Shown: positions 24,018 through 32,166 of the stretch, in pieces
Layout of the letters: every line of letters begins with the position of its first letter
Numbering within the stretch: position 1 is the first letter of the stretch
Assembly: GCF_001468395.1 (NCBI RefSeq)
Contig: NZ_LNSG01000002.1
Span: 62,001-126,000 of the forward strand
Length of the DNA stretch: 64,000 bases
Direction of reading: 5' to 3'
DNA from: Sphingopyxis sp. H073
GTDB lineage: Bacteria > Pseudomonadota > Alphaproteobacteria > Sphingomonadales > Sphingomonadaceae
Translations under genes and position numbers: made by a program
The notes under the pieces: generated by a model
The model's input: only the letters and a program-made list of their open reading frames with translations
Database searches by the model: none
Told to the model about the DNA's origin: nothing

Positions 24018-26198
24018 ATGAAAATCGCACTCCGATCCGGCCTCCCGGCCGTGGCGCTCCTTGCCGCCGCGGCGCTCTCCCCTGCCGCGCAGGCAGGGGA
24101 GAGCAAGGGCAGGCCCTGGACGCTCGAGGATATCCTCACAGTTCCCGAAGTGAATGAAATCGCGCTGTCGGACAATGGCCGCCTCGCGATTTACGCTGCC
24201 GAGATTGCCGACCTCGATGCCGGAAAGCCGAGATCGCATATTCGCATCGTGGACGTCGAAACTGGTCGGACGAAGGAATTGCTGACGGTCGATACCATCA
24301 AGTCGCTGCGATCCGTCCCCGGGACACAAGACTGGAGCGCTTTGGTAGACCTTGGCGAAGGCCAGCAACTCTACCGGATCGACACCGAGGGCAAGCTGCT
24401 GCCACTGATCGTGAACCCCAACCCCGTGCCGGTGGGAAAGGCCGACATGTCTTTCCCGCTCGGCGGCGGCATACGCCCCTCGCATATCGGTATCCTCGAC
24501 TATGACTGGTCACCCGATGGCAAATGGCTTTGGTATTCACAGCTCAGGGCCAAGACCGACGGACCTCGCGTCCGGTTCGATCGGGAAGTTACTGCGCTAC
24601 TTGGCCGGCGACGCTCGACGATCGACGTCGAGGTCGACTATTTCCTGCGGGGACCTGAAGGAAACACGACGAAGATCATGACGCGGCCGTCGACCGATCG
24701 CGTCGCCACCCGCGGTGGGGGTCGCATTCTGTGGCGAGGCGACGAGATCCAGTTTCGGATTGAGACGAGCGACGGCACTTTGGGTGGTGCCTTCGAGTTC
24801 CTGGCGTGGAACCGCGTGAACAAGACGGTGCGCACGCTCGCGAAGCAACGCGACTTGCTCAGCATGTCGATTCTCGGCGGCCCGCGCGGTGGGCAGCTTT
24901 CGACAAGCGGTGTGGGCAGAGATCGGGAGTTGCTCGAGACTTCGGCGGAAGGCCGTTCGCACAGCTATGGTCGTGTCGCATTCGACATCGGCGATTCGCG
25001 TTCTGTCGGCTGGAAAAGCAGCCGCGACGGTAGACGGGTGGTGATCGGGACCAGGGGGCTCGGCGATGCGCGCTATGGTCTCGCGCTCATCGACAAAAGA
25101 GGGGTGCGTGAACTCCGCGGGGACGCGAGCCTGACGCGATGCGGCTTCGACGGCATGCTCCGGGCTGCCATATGCGTCGAGGAAGGCATGTCCCGGCCGC
25201 CGCGCCTCGTTCGTGTGAGCCTTTACACAGATAAGATCGCGGACCTTGGTCCCATCTCACCAAGACATGAGGAGATCGAACCTCTTCAGGCCATCGCACG
25301 CACCTTTGTCAATCGCGATGGCTATTGGTCGAGCGGCTATGTCTTGCTCCCGCGCGGCCACCGCGCCGGCGACCGACACCCAGCGGTGGTCGTGACCCAC
25401 GGCACCGATGCAGACGACCGCTTTGCCGAGCCCGCAAACCAGTGGAACTATCCAGTCCAGCTGCTTGCTGAACGCGGTTATGTGGTTCTTCTCCTGAACG
25501 ACCCCTCACCCGGCCAGTCGAAGGATTTGATGGACGCCATGCACGCCTGGCTACGCGGTAAAGGTCCCCCCGATCCTGAAACGGTTCAACAAAAACTCTG
25601 GCTGACCGGCGTGCACAGCTTCGAGGATGCCGTGACGGAACTTGCCGCTGAGGGGCTGATCGATCCGGCCCGCGTCGGAATAGCCGGCTACAGTCGCGGC
25701 TCCCAAATGGTCAACGTCACCGTCACGAACTCCAACATGTTTCGAGCGGCGTCGAGCGGGGACGGCGGCTTTCTGGAGCCTGCCGGCTATGCAACCGGGC
25801 GATCGAGCTATGATGCGGTTTATGGGGGTGCGCCGCTCGGGGAAAACATCGAACGCTGGCGCCGCTTTGCACCGTCGCTGAATGCCGGCAAGGTCTGTGC
25901 GGCAGTGCTGCAGCAAGTGGCTTCGGCATCGCCGTCACAGATCGAACTGTTCGAGGCCTTGCGTGCGGCGGGCGTCGCAACCCAGATCAGCTATTATCCC
26001 GGAGCAACGGCAGCGTCGGACGAGACGCATGTCTTCTATCTGACGTCCAACCGACTGCGCGCGATGCGCGAGAATATCGCCTGGTTCGACTATTGGCTGC
26101 TCGGCCAACGCGATGCCGACGCGCCTTTCCCCGATCAGATGGCGAACTGGGATCGATTGAAGCAGAACCGCCAAGCTCGATGCCCCGCCGAGCCATGA
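24018..26198 (+). CDS. Lasso peptide isopeptidase (S9 prolyl-oligopeptidase fold)
   Basis: A 726-residue secreted enzyme: signal peptide at 1-27 (ends PAAQAGE), a beta-propeller (about 35-420), and an alpha/beta-hydrolase domain with nucleophile GYSRG (Ser559) and a His in DETHVF (His671). Enzymes of this type cut the isopeptide bond of lasso peptides; the sphingopyxin I isopeptidase was characterised from S. alaskensis, and the peptide-coding gene at 28824-28958 matches that product. GAGGAG is seven bases before ATG 24018. It ends 7 bp from the convergent precursor gene. Substrate pairing is inference from location. Confidence 0.92.
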   Translation: MKIALRSGLPAVALLAAAALSPAAQAGESKGRPWTLEDILTVPEVNEIALSDNGRLAIYAAEIADLDAGKPRSHIRIVDVETGRTKELLTVDTIKSLRSVPGTQDWSALVDLGEGQQLYRIDTEGKLLPLIVNPNPVPVGKADMSFPLGGGIRPSHIGILDYDWSPDGKWLWYSQLRAKTDGPRVRFDREVTALLGRRRSTIDVEVDYFLRGPEGNTTKIMTRPSTDRVATRGGGRILWRGDEIQFRIETSDGTLGGAFEFLAWNRVNKTVRTLAKQRDLLSMSILGGPRGGQLSTSGVGRDRELLETSAEGRSHSYGRVAFDIGDSRSVGWKSSRDGRRVVIGTRGLGDARYGLALIDKRGVRELRGDASLTRCGFDGMLRAAICVEEGMSRPPRLVRVSLYTDKIADLGPISPRHEEIEPLQAIARTFVNRDGYWSSGYVLLPRGHRAGDRHPAVVVTHGTDADDRFAEPANQWNYPVQLLAERGYVVLLLNDPSPGQSKDLMDAMHAWLRGKGPPDPETVQQKLWLTGVHSFEDAVTELAAEGLIDPARVGIAGYSRGSQMVNVTVTNSNMFRAASSGDGGFLEPAGYATGRSSYDAVYGGAPLGENIERWRRFAPSLNAGKVCAAVLQQVASASPSQIELFEALRAAGVATQISYYPGATAASDETHVFYLTSNRLRAMRENIAWFDYWLLGQRDADAPFPDQMANWDRLKQNRQARCPAEP

Positions 26199-26205
26199 CC
26201 CATGT

Positions 26206-26349
26206 TCAATCGGTCTCGGCAATTCCTGCAAAGAATATGTAGCGCTCCCCGGTGTCTTCCTCGACCGCACCGAGCGGGTCAATGCCGCGTGTCTGATCTC
26301 TGATCGCGCCAAGTTCCACAAGCTCCAACTCGCAGTCTCTGCCTTCCAT
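26206..26349 (-). CDS. Lasso peptide precursor A1 (sphingopyxin-like, second core)
   Basis: A 47-residue precursor. The leader (residues 1-21) ends LVELGAIRDQTR, with Thr at -2 as lasso proteases require. The 26-residue core (26209-26286) begins GIDPLGAVE: Gly1 and Glu9 give a nine-residue macrolactam ring, and the tail contains TGERYIFFAG. It aligns without gaps with the core at 28827-28904, 15 of 26 residues identical, the ring acid being Glu instead of Asp. ATG 26349 has GGAGGA seven bases upstream. An in-frame ATG at 26388 with AAGGAG would lengthen the leader. Fourth gene of the minus-strand A2-B-C-A1 order. Confidence 0.9.
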   Translation of the reverse strand: MEGRDCELELVELGAIRDQTRGIDPLGAVEEDTGERYIFFAGIAETD

Positions 26350-26408
26350 TTCTGTTCCTCCAATTGGCAATTCGGAATGAGGGCGCATCACAGTCTCCTT
26401 CGGCATAT

Positions 26409-28121
26409 TCAACTTCCCGCCCAATATCGGGCCCAATTTTCAGCGGCGACGAAGGTCAGAATCCTGTCGATGCGCTCGGCACCGCGCCATGTCGGATCTT
26501 CGGGCACGTCGAGTAGTCCGAGATCCAGCACGCCCGACGCCGCAAGTATCCCGCCGCGCAGGCGATCGTGCAGCGCAGCACGGTGAGTCCGATAGATTGA
26601 CAGGTGGAAGTCCCCGGGTCCGCCCTTTTGCCTCCGCGCGGTAATCATCTCGGGCAAATATCCTTCGAATGCCTTTCGGGCCACGGCTCTGTTCTCACCG
26701 CCGGCGATCCACTCCCATGTCGGTATAGCGAGACAGGCCTCGACGATCGGCTGCGACATCAGCGGGGCAATATGGGGAGGCATCGTTGCGCGCGGATAGA
26801 GTTCGACGCCCTTCTGCGCTCGCATCAGATAGGCCGCGTGGACAGTTTTCCCCGGAAGAATATCGTCGGGCGCATCGAGCCAGGGGTGGGAGGCGCCCTC
26901 CGCCCTGATCGTTCGCCCAATCTCTTTTCCCAGACCCGCAAGATTGATGAGAGGGCGATGACGCCCACGATTGCGTCGATAGCGCTGCCAGCCGTGCTTC
27001 AGCACGGTCTTGGCGTCCGCTCCGGTCAGCAGGGTAAGATCATACAGGGTGGAAGCCAGGGATGGTCGCGGACCTTCGGCCAGAAGCCGATCGATGAAGG
27101 GCACGGCGCTTCGTACGCCACAAAGGATGCCGTCGCCGCCATTGCCGGAAAAAAAGGCATCAACGGGTAGTTCGCTGAGCAAGCGACGATGGATTACCTC
27201 ATTGGTCTGCTTGTAGAGCGGAGCAACAGGCCAAGGATGATGTGGCGCTGCCGAGACGGTGACGTCGATATCTTGCAGCTCGCGATACTCCTCGATCAGC
27301 AGGGTGCCGATCGACTCTGCAAGCGCCCGGGCGTACCGGCGCTCGTCTCCATCGAAATCGGGGCTCACCAGATTCAGACAGGTCAGACTTTTGGCCATAG
27401 TCGCTGCCGACGCCGCAACGATGGAGGAGTCGAGCCCGCCCGACACGCCGACCATGATTGAGGGGAAGCAGGTAGCCCATGCTCCGACGCAGTCCGCTAT
27501 CGTGCGCCTCAATTCGTCAGTCACTTCGTCGGCGCCAGCGCCGGAACGGGCGACATGATCCCAAGGCGACCAATATTGCTCGGTCCGCAAATCATCCTGG
27601 TCGATGACCAGGCATTCGCCGGCGATCAGTTCTTCAACGTCCGATACACATGTCCGTCGCCCTCGAAGATCGCCACCCGCCAGGATGCGAGCGATCTCAT
27701 CGAGATTTGCCGAACCAGGGGCGGGGTTCGCGAGGTCAGTAATCGATCCTGCAAGCGTCACGCGGCCGCGATCGCGGCGGACATAGCAAGGAAGAAGTCC
27801 CGATGGATCGCGAAATATCCGTACCGCACCCGCTGGGTCGGCATGGACCATGACGTACCCGCCCCAGTATTGTCTCAGCAGCCGTTGCGCATCATTGGCC
27901 GCAAGACCATCGCCCTCGCCGACTTCAAAGGCCTCGACCCGGCGGCTGGGTGGGCCTCTCGTAAAGAGATGACCGATAATGACGGTCCGTGGAGGTATCG
28001 CGATCGCCGGTTCGGCGGTCCATATCCTCACGCCAGAGATTTCGAAAGTCGGCGGGCCCTGTTGCTCCGGAGCCGGACGGTTGGTCGACATCTCGACCTC
28101 AATTCGAAACCCGCCGGCCAT
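26409..28121 (-). CDS. Lasso C protein: asparagine-synthetase-like lactam synthetase
   Basis: A 570-residue protein. The N-terminal half is a glutamine-amidotransferase-like domain (about 30-190) lacking the nucleophilic Cys2, as usual for lasso C proteins. The C-terminal half is the ATP-pyrophosphatase domain with VGVSGGLDSSIVAAS (PP-loop at 227-233). It adenylates the ring Asp/Glu side chain so that Gly1 can close the macrolactam. Its ATG (28121) overlaps the B stop (ATGA), so B and C are translated together. With two precursors nearby it must accept both Asp9 and Glu9 if both are used. Confidence 0.93.
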   Translation of the reverse strand: MAGGFRIEVEMSTNRPAPEQQGPPTFEISGVRIWTAEPAIAIPPRTVIIGHLFTRGPPSRRVEAFEVGEGDGLAANDAQRLLRQYWGGYVMVHADPAGAVRIFRDPSGLLPCYVRRDRGRVTLAGSITDLANPAPGSANLDEIARILAGGDLRGRRTCVSDVEELIAGECLVIDQDDLRTEQYWSPWDHVARSGAGADEVTDELRRTIADCVGAWATCFPSIMVGVSGGLDSSIVAASAATMAKSLTCLNLVSPDFDGDERRYARALAESIGTLLIEEYRELQDIDVTVSAAPHHPWPVAPLYKQTNEVIHRRLLSELPVDAFFSGNGGDGILCGVRSAVPFIDRLLAEGPRPSLASTLYDLTLLTGADAKTVLKHGWQRYRRNRGRHRPLINLAGLGKEIGRTIRAEGASHPWLDAPDDILPGKTVHAAYLMRAQKGVELYPRATMPPHIAPLMSQPIVEACLAIPTWEWIAGGENRAVARKAFEGYLPEMITARRQKGGPGDFHLSIYRTHRAALHDRLRGGILAASGVLDLGLLDVPEDPTWRGAERIDRILTFVAAENWARYWAGS

Positions 28122-28762
28122 CAAACGGCAAAGATCGGTCGATAGTGGAGAACAACGTCCAAGGAGTCGGTCAGCACGGTATCACCGACCTGAACCCAGC
28201 TATGGGCGGCGAAGGGCATGGTGACGCCAAACACCAGCGAGGCTGCCACGCCGCGGCGCGCAAGCATCCGTGTCATGGCAATGCCGCGCACCAGGCATCG
28301 GTCATCTGATGACATATAGCGCTTGGCGCGCACGAATGCGGCGGTAATATCGCGGCAATCGTCCGCACCGGATGGCGCCAGTCGATCAGACCTGCGTCCT
28401 AGGCCGGTTACAATATCGCTAAGAGAATTGTTTTGAAGATCGCGGCGGGCTCTCCGCTGCTCCCAGATACAGGATATTGTCGCCGCCATCGAAGCCTTAG
28501 CCGACGGCTCATCAACGAGACTGCGCGCGGCCACCGGCGGGGGTATAGCAAGCCTAGGATTTCGGTCTGTATCGTCAGCGAGAAGGCCGAGACTACGTAA
28601 ATGGTCTTCATCTGCAGAAGTCCCATGACCGGCAAGCACGAGGTCAAACCGTTCGACGGACTGATCGGTGAGAAGAAAATAGCGGTCGGCGAAGAGATCG
28701 AACAGGACGACGGCGCCATTGAAATGGCAGTGATGCAGGCCCGATCGCAGCATGGCGGACAT
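28121..28762 (-). CDS. Lasso B protein: RRE fused to leader peptidase
   Basis: A 213-residue fusion of the two B parts. Residues 5-65 are a PqqD-like RiPP recognition element (HHCHFNGAVVLFDLFADRYF) that binds the leader. Residues 135-213 are a transglutaminase-like Cys protease with triad C156 (DDRCLVRG), H187 (AAHSWVQV) and D199 (VLTDSLD). It removes the leader after the -2 Thr. Start ATG 28762 is chosen because family members begin about ten residues before the His-Cys; a GTG at 28813 would extend it. It lies 61 bp downstream of precursor A2. Confidence 0.92.
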   Translation of the reverse strand: MSAMLRSGLHHCHFNGAVVLFDLFADRYFLLTDQSVERFDLVLAGHGTSADEDHLRSLGLLADDTDRNPRLAIPPPVAARSLVDEPSAKASMAATISCIWEQRRARRDLQNNSLSDIVTGLGRRSDRLAPSGADDCRDITAAFVRAKRYMSSDDRCLVRGIAMTRMLARRGVAASLVFGVTMPFAAHSWVQVGDTVLTDSLDVVLHYRPIFAV

Positions 28763-28823
28763 TTCGATAATTGCGCGGGGCAATGCGAATGGCGTGCCGC
28801 ATGCGAGCGGCACGCCACCGCTT

Positions 28824-28958
28824 TCAGTCGTCGGCCGTGATGCCGCCGGCGAACAGATAATGTTCGCCCTGATCTTCGTCGACCGGCCCGAGCGGCTCGA
28901 TGCCGCGGGTTTCGACGCTGATGGCGCCGAGGTCGATCAGTTCGTTGAAGTCCTTCAT
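28824..28958 (-). CDS. Lasso peptide precursor A2 (sphingopyxin I)
   Basis: A 44-residue precursor. The leader MKDFNELIDLGAISVETR (18 residues) has Thr at -2. The core (28827-28904) begins GIEPLGPVD with Gly1-Asp9 ring closure and continues EDQGEHYLFAGG then ITADD. The first 21 core residues equal sphingopyxin I as I recall it from Sphingopyxis alaskensis RB2256; the mature form there lacks the last residues. GGAAGG lies about 9-14 bases before the ATG. First gene of the lasso operon and the gene most easily missed because of its size. Confidence 0.95.
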   Translation of the reverse strand: MKDFNELIDLGAISVETRGIEPLGPVDEDQGEHYLFAGGITADD

Positions 28959-29472
28959 CGCTTCTTCCTTCCCAATTCGCGACCAGAATGAGTCGCATTC
29001 GGGAAGTTATGCCTCGGGCAGAGTGGCATCCATTTTATAATCGAATAATAATCGGATACCCATCAATCTCCCAAAAAAGTGACCGAGCCAAGGAAACGCA
29101 CGTCGGGGCGCGTACCACTACCTTTAGCTTTCGCCTGGACATGCGTAGCGGAACCCGGTCACACGCTTCAACAATTGCGAAGCGCGCGGTTTCATCCCCG
29201 ATCGATTGAGCAATTCGCAACGACAACTGGAACCGGAATTGGATGTTTCCGTGAACTGCATCGATGTTCGACAGACAGGTCGCCCAGACACGGCCTGCGA
29301 TAGCCGCAGCCACTTCCCATTCGTAGATGGCTTATGGTCGACCTTGCAGATTCTTTCCGATGCCACGATCCCAAGTGGTGACATTATGGGGACAAACCCC
29401 ATCAAAGGCCGCTTTGTCACCAAACGTCGCAGTGCGCCTGGAGGTCTAAGTCACTGGAAAATGTATGAAAAC
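28959..29472. other. 514-bp region between lasso operon and tRNA-Gly
   Basis: It contains the promoter of the lasso operon. An AT-rich patch at 29031-29062 (TATAAAAT on the minus strand) is the best -10 candidate, but no -35 at good spacing is certain. The part 29100-29470 has unusual, less GC-rich composition and no supported gene. It may be a scar of integration next to the tRNA 3' end. Confidence 0.45.
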
Positions 29473-29547
29473 TGGAGCGGGCGAAGGGATTCGAACCCTC
29501 GACCCCAACCTTGGCAAGGTTGTGCTCTACCCCTGAGCTACGCCCGC
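29473..29547 (-). tRNA. tRNA-Gly (anticodon GCC)
   Basis: A 75-base cloverleaf including encoded CCA. The 7-bp acceptor stem is GCGGGCG/CGCCCGC, D-arm GCTC-AGGGGTA-GAGC, anticodon stem CAACC/GGTTG with loop TTGCCAA (anticodon GCC), and T-arm with GTTCGAAT loop. Its 3' end faces the lasso/accessory region to the left, the usual orientation for an element integrated at a tRNA 3' end. Confidence 0.97.
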
Positions 29548-29707
29548 TCTGGCGGCTGGAAACGGGTGGCTCCCAGCGGGTGAGGCGGGCGATTAGCATC
29601 GGCTTTCGGAGTCGGCAAGCCCTGTTTGCGATTTTCTGCGAAGGGTTGGCATATCGCGCGCAAATCCCACATAAGCGGACAAGCGCACAAAAAGGAGCAC
29701 CGCCGCC

Positions 29708-30619
29708 GTGGCCACTCTCGGTCTGAACCCGCAGGAAAAAGAAGCCGTCGAAGCCTTCCGCCGCGACGTCGTCGAGCCGTCGATGTCGAAACTGGTGATC
29801 CTCGACTTCTGGGCCGAATGGTGCGGGCCGTGCAAGCAGCTTGCGCCTGTGCTCGAAAAGGTCGCGGCCGATTATGCCGACAAAGGCGTCATACTCGCCA
29901 AGGTCGACGTCGACGCGAACGGCTTCATCGCCAGCCAGTTCCAGGTCCAGTCGATCCCGACCGTTTATGCGATCTTCCAGGGCCAGCCGGTCGCCAACCT
30001 GACCAATGCGCGCAGCGAAAGCCAGCTGAAGGCGATTCTCGACCAGTTGCTGGCGCAGCTTCCGGTCGAAAGCGCCGCGAAGGATCTGGCGGTCGAGATC
30101 GCGCCGCTGATCGAAATGGGCGAGGCGGTGCTTGCCGAAGGCGATGGCGCGCGCGCGGTCGGCATCTTTTCGCAGATCGCCGAGATGGCGCCCGACAATG
30201 CGGCCGCCCACGGCGGGCTGATTCGGGCGCTGCTGTTGACGGGCGATACCGAGGGCGCGGGGCTCGCGCTCGACGCAGTGCCCGCCGAGATTGCCGGCGA
30301 TCCCGCGATCGTGCAGGCCAAAAGCGCGCTGGCGCTCGCCGCCGACGCGCCCGACGCGAGCGAGCTGGCGGGCTTCGAGGCCGCGGTCGGCGCGAATCCC
30401 GACGACCTTCAGGCGCGTTTCGACCTCGCCGCCGCCGAGATCGGTGCCGGACGGCGTGACGCCGCCACCGACAATCTGCTCCATATCATAGCCGCCGATC
30501 GCGAGTGGAACGACGGCGCGGCACGTACGAAGCTGCTGTCGCTGTTCGAAGCCGTCGGCCTCGAGGATCCGTGGGTCGCGGCGCAGCGGCGCCGCCTGTC
30601 GCTGATCCTGTTCGGCTGA
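29708..30619 (+). CDS. Thioredoxin-TPR protein (CnoX/YbbN-like)
   Basis: A 303-residue protein. Residues 15-120 are a thioredoxin domain with WCGPC (C39, C42) and the cis-Pro in QSIPTVYAI. The rest (about 125-300) is helical with TPR-like repeats, the layout of YbbN/CnoX. CnoX keeps the redox-active site in many alphaproteobacteria and protects chaperone clients from oxidation. Start GTG 29708 with AAAGGAG ten bases upstream. The stop overlaps the start of the Lon-domain gene by one base (TGATG). Confidence 0.88.
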   Translation: MATLGLNPQEKEAVEAFRRDVVEPSMSKLVILDFWAEWCGPCKQLAPVLEKVAADYADKGVILAKVDVDANGFIASQFQVQSIPTVYAIFQGQPVANLTNARSESQLKAILDQLLAQLPVESAAKDLAVEIAPLIEMGEAVLAEGDGARAVGIFSQIAEMAPDNAAAHGGLIRALLLTGDTEGAGLALDAVPAEIAGDPAIVQAKSALALAADAPDASELAGFEAAVGANPDDLQARFDLAAAEIGAGRRDAATDNLLHIIAADREWNDGAARTKLLSLFEAVGLEDPWVAAQRRRLSLILFG

Positions 30620-31272
30620 TGGGCGCGACCGCTCCCCTGCATACCATCCAGCGGATCGCGATCTTTCCGCTGCCCGGCGCGGTGCTGTTCCCGGGGCTGC
30701 ATTTGCCGCTCCATATCTTCGAACCGCGCTACAAGGCGATGGTGCAGGAGGTGCTGGCGCGCGACCGGCAGATCGGGATGATCCAGCCGCGCCAGACCCC
30801 CGGCGAGGAAAATGTCGAGCCGCCCGCGCTCTACGACGTCGGCTGCGTCGGGCGGATCGTCGATGTCGAGGCACTCGACGAAGGCCGCTTCAACCTCGTC
30901 CTCGAAGGTGTCGCGCGCTTCCGCGTCCGCCGCGAGCTCGACGTCACGACGCCGTTCCGGCAGGTCGAGGCCGAGATCGAGGTCGAAGCCGAAGAGGACG
31001 CCGTCCTCGCCAGCATCGAGCGTGCAAGCCTTGAGCGTGAGGCGAAGCGCTTTGCGGCGCGGCAGGGCTATGTCGTCGACTGGGATTCGGTCGGCCAGCT
31101 TGACGACGCGACGTTGGTCAACGGCATCGCGCAGGTCGCGCCGTTCGACGCGGCCGCGAAGCAAGCGCTGCTCGAGGCGAGCCCGATCGACGCGCGCGCC
31201 GAACTGGTCGTCCAGATGATGAAATTCTTCGGCCGCTTCGACGGCGAGGACGGACGCGCGACGTTGCAGTGA
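30619..31272 (+). CDS. Lon N-terminal (LonN) substrate-binding domain protein
   Basis: A 217-residue protein matching the LON_substr_bdg domain without ATPase or protease: IFPLPGAVLFPGLHLPLHIF near residues 14-33, RYKAMVQEVLARDRQIGM, then GCVGRIVDVEALDEGRFNLV. Stand-alone LonN proteins are widespread in Alphaproteobacteria and their role is not settled; binding of unfolded proteins is assumed. Overlap with the thioredoxin-TPR gene suggests a shared proteostasis role. Confidence 0.92.
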   Translation: MGATAPLHTIQRIAIFPLPGAVLFPGLHLPLHIFEPRYKAMVQEVLARDRQIGMIQPRQTPGEENVEPPALYDVGCVGRIVDVEALDEGRFNLVLEGVARFRVRRELDVTTPFRQVEAEIEVEAEEDAVLASIERASLEREAKRFAARQGYVVDWDSVGQLDDATLVNGIAQVAPFDAAAKQALLEASPIDARAELVVQMMKFFGRFDGEDGRATLQ

Positions 31273-31290
31273 TCCAGGCGGTACCGGCCC

Positions 31291-31343
31291 CTCCCCACCC
31301 GGCCTCGCATAGGCTGCTATCGTCAGGGAGGCCGGGTGGGGAG
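31291..31343. terminator. Bidirectional terminator hairpin
   Basis: Perfect 16-bp stem (31291-31306 with 31328-31343) in the 93-bp gap between two convergent genes ending at 31272 and 31366. No long T-run on either side. Position and strength suggest it stops transcription from both. Confidence 0.7.
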
Positions 31344-31365
31344 CGCCTTCCACGTCAGTGGAGAA

Positions 31366-32073
31366 TCAGTGCGGTTTGGCCCCGGCAAGCCGCGCCATCT
31401 CCGCGAAGGCGCGGCGTACCGTATGGCGGTCGGCCTCGCCAAGCCGTTCGACCAACGCCTCGGTGTGGGTAAGCTGGCGCCGGACGAGGACGCCTTCGTC
31501 GCGCACCTTTGCAGCAATCCGCGCCGGCGCCGCCGCGCCGCGCGGCGTTCGCAGCAGCGCCGATTGCCGGCGCGACGTCCATTCGGCGACGAGCCGGTCG
31601 GCGACGAGCGCCGCCATTCCGTCCGACGCGGCCTGCTCGGTCGCTTCCTCGGCCGCCGGATCGACGAGCCATTCGTCGACGCCCTCGTCGGCGAGCGCCT
31701 CGTAGGACAAGGTGGCGGCGACCTGCCGACGCCCCGCGCAACGCTGGTCGCCGTGCAGGCGGAGGCGAAGCGCCTGCAGTTCGGCGCGAATCTGCCAGTT
31801 CACATAGGTGGTGAAGCGCGCCCGCGCGGGGTCATAATGGTCCGCCGCGCGGTGCAGCGCGATCGCGCAAGCCTGCTGCGCATCTTCGGCGACGTCCGAC
31901 AAGCCGTAGGTGCGCGTGAAATAGCGGATGCGCGGCGCCGCCAGCCTGGCGAGCTGCGCAAAGGCGCGGTCGACACGGGCGCGGGCGCGGGCACCCGGCG
32001 CGGCTTCGAGCGCGGCGCGCGCCTGGATCAACACGGTGACCGCCTGTTCGAGAGCATCGCTTTTCGCTGACAT
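31366..32073 (-). CDS. Sigma-70-family RNA polymerase sigma factor-like protein
   Basis: A 235-residue protein with a recognisable sigma region 2 at about 40-105 (RIRYFTRTYGLSDVAEDAQQ, AADHYDPARARFTTYVNWQI), close to sigma-70/32 core binding and -10 recognition segments. Region 4 is hard to identify; the C-terminal 90 residues are helical and Arg/Ala-rich. It is therefore a divergent or region-4-less sigma-like protein. Its regulon is unknown. Convergent with the LonN gene. Confidence 0.75.
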   Translation of the reverse strand: MSAKSDALEQAVTVLIQARAALEAAPGARARARVDRAFAQLARLAAPRIRYFTRTYGLSDVAEDAQQACAIALHRAADHYDPARARFTTYVNWQIRAELQALRLRLHGDQRCAGRRQVAATLSYEALADEGVDEWLVDPAAEEATEQAASDGMAALVADRLVAEWTSRRQSALLRTPRGAAAPARIAAKVRDEGVLVRRQLTHTEALVERLGEADRHTVRRAFAEMARLAGAKPH

Positions 32074-32166
32074 GATCGTTCCCCCATCGAGGCCGTCCGG
32101 CGGCCGTGCGACAGGGATAGGCGGCGATGGTTAGCGGGCGCATGGCGCGCGCCTAGGTAATAATAC

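Noticed and set aside
26350-26436. Longer leader for lasso precursor A1 from starts at 26436, 26406 or 26388
   Set aside because: The Met at 26349 has the best Shine-Dalgarno and gives a leader of the same length and motif as A2. The start at 26388 cannot be fully excluded.
28763-28813. GTG start at 28813 for the lasso B protein
   Set aside because: It would add 17 residues not seen in the family; the RRE begins naturally after Met at 28762.
29124-29423. Possible 99-aa gene or pseudogene remnant beside tRNA-Gly(GCC)
   Set aside because: No domain recognised, and neither strand gives a convincing product. Treated as non-coding or scar.
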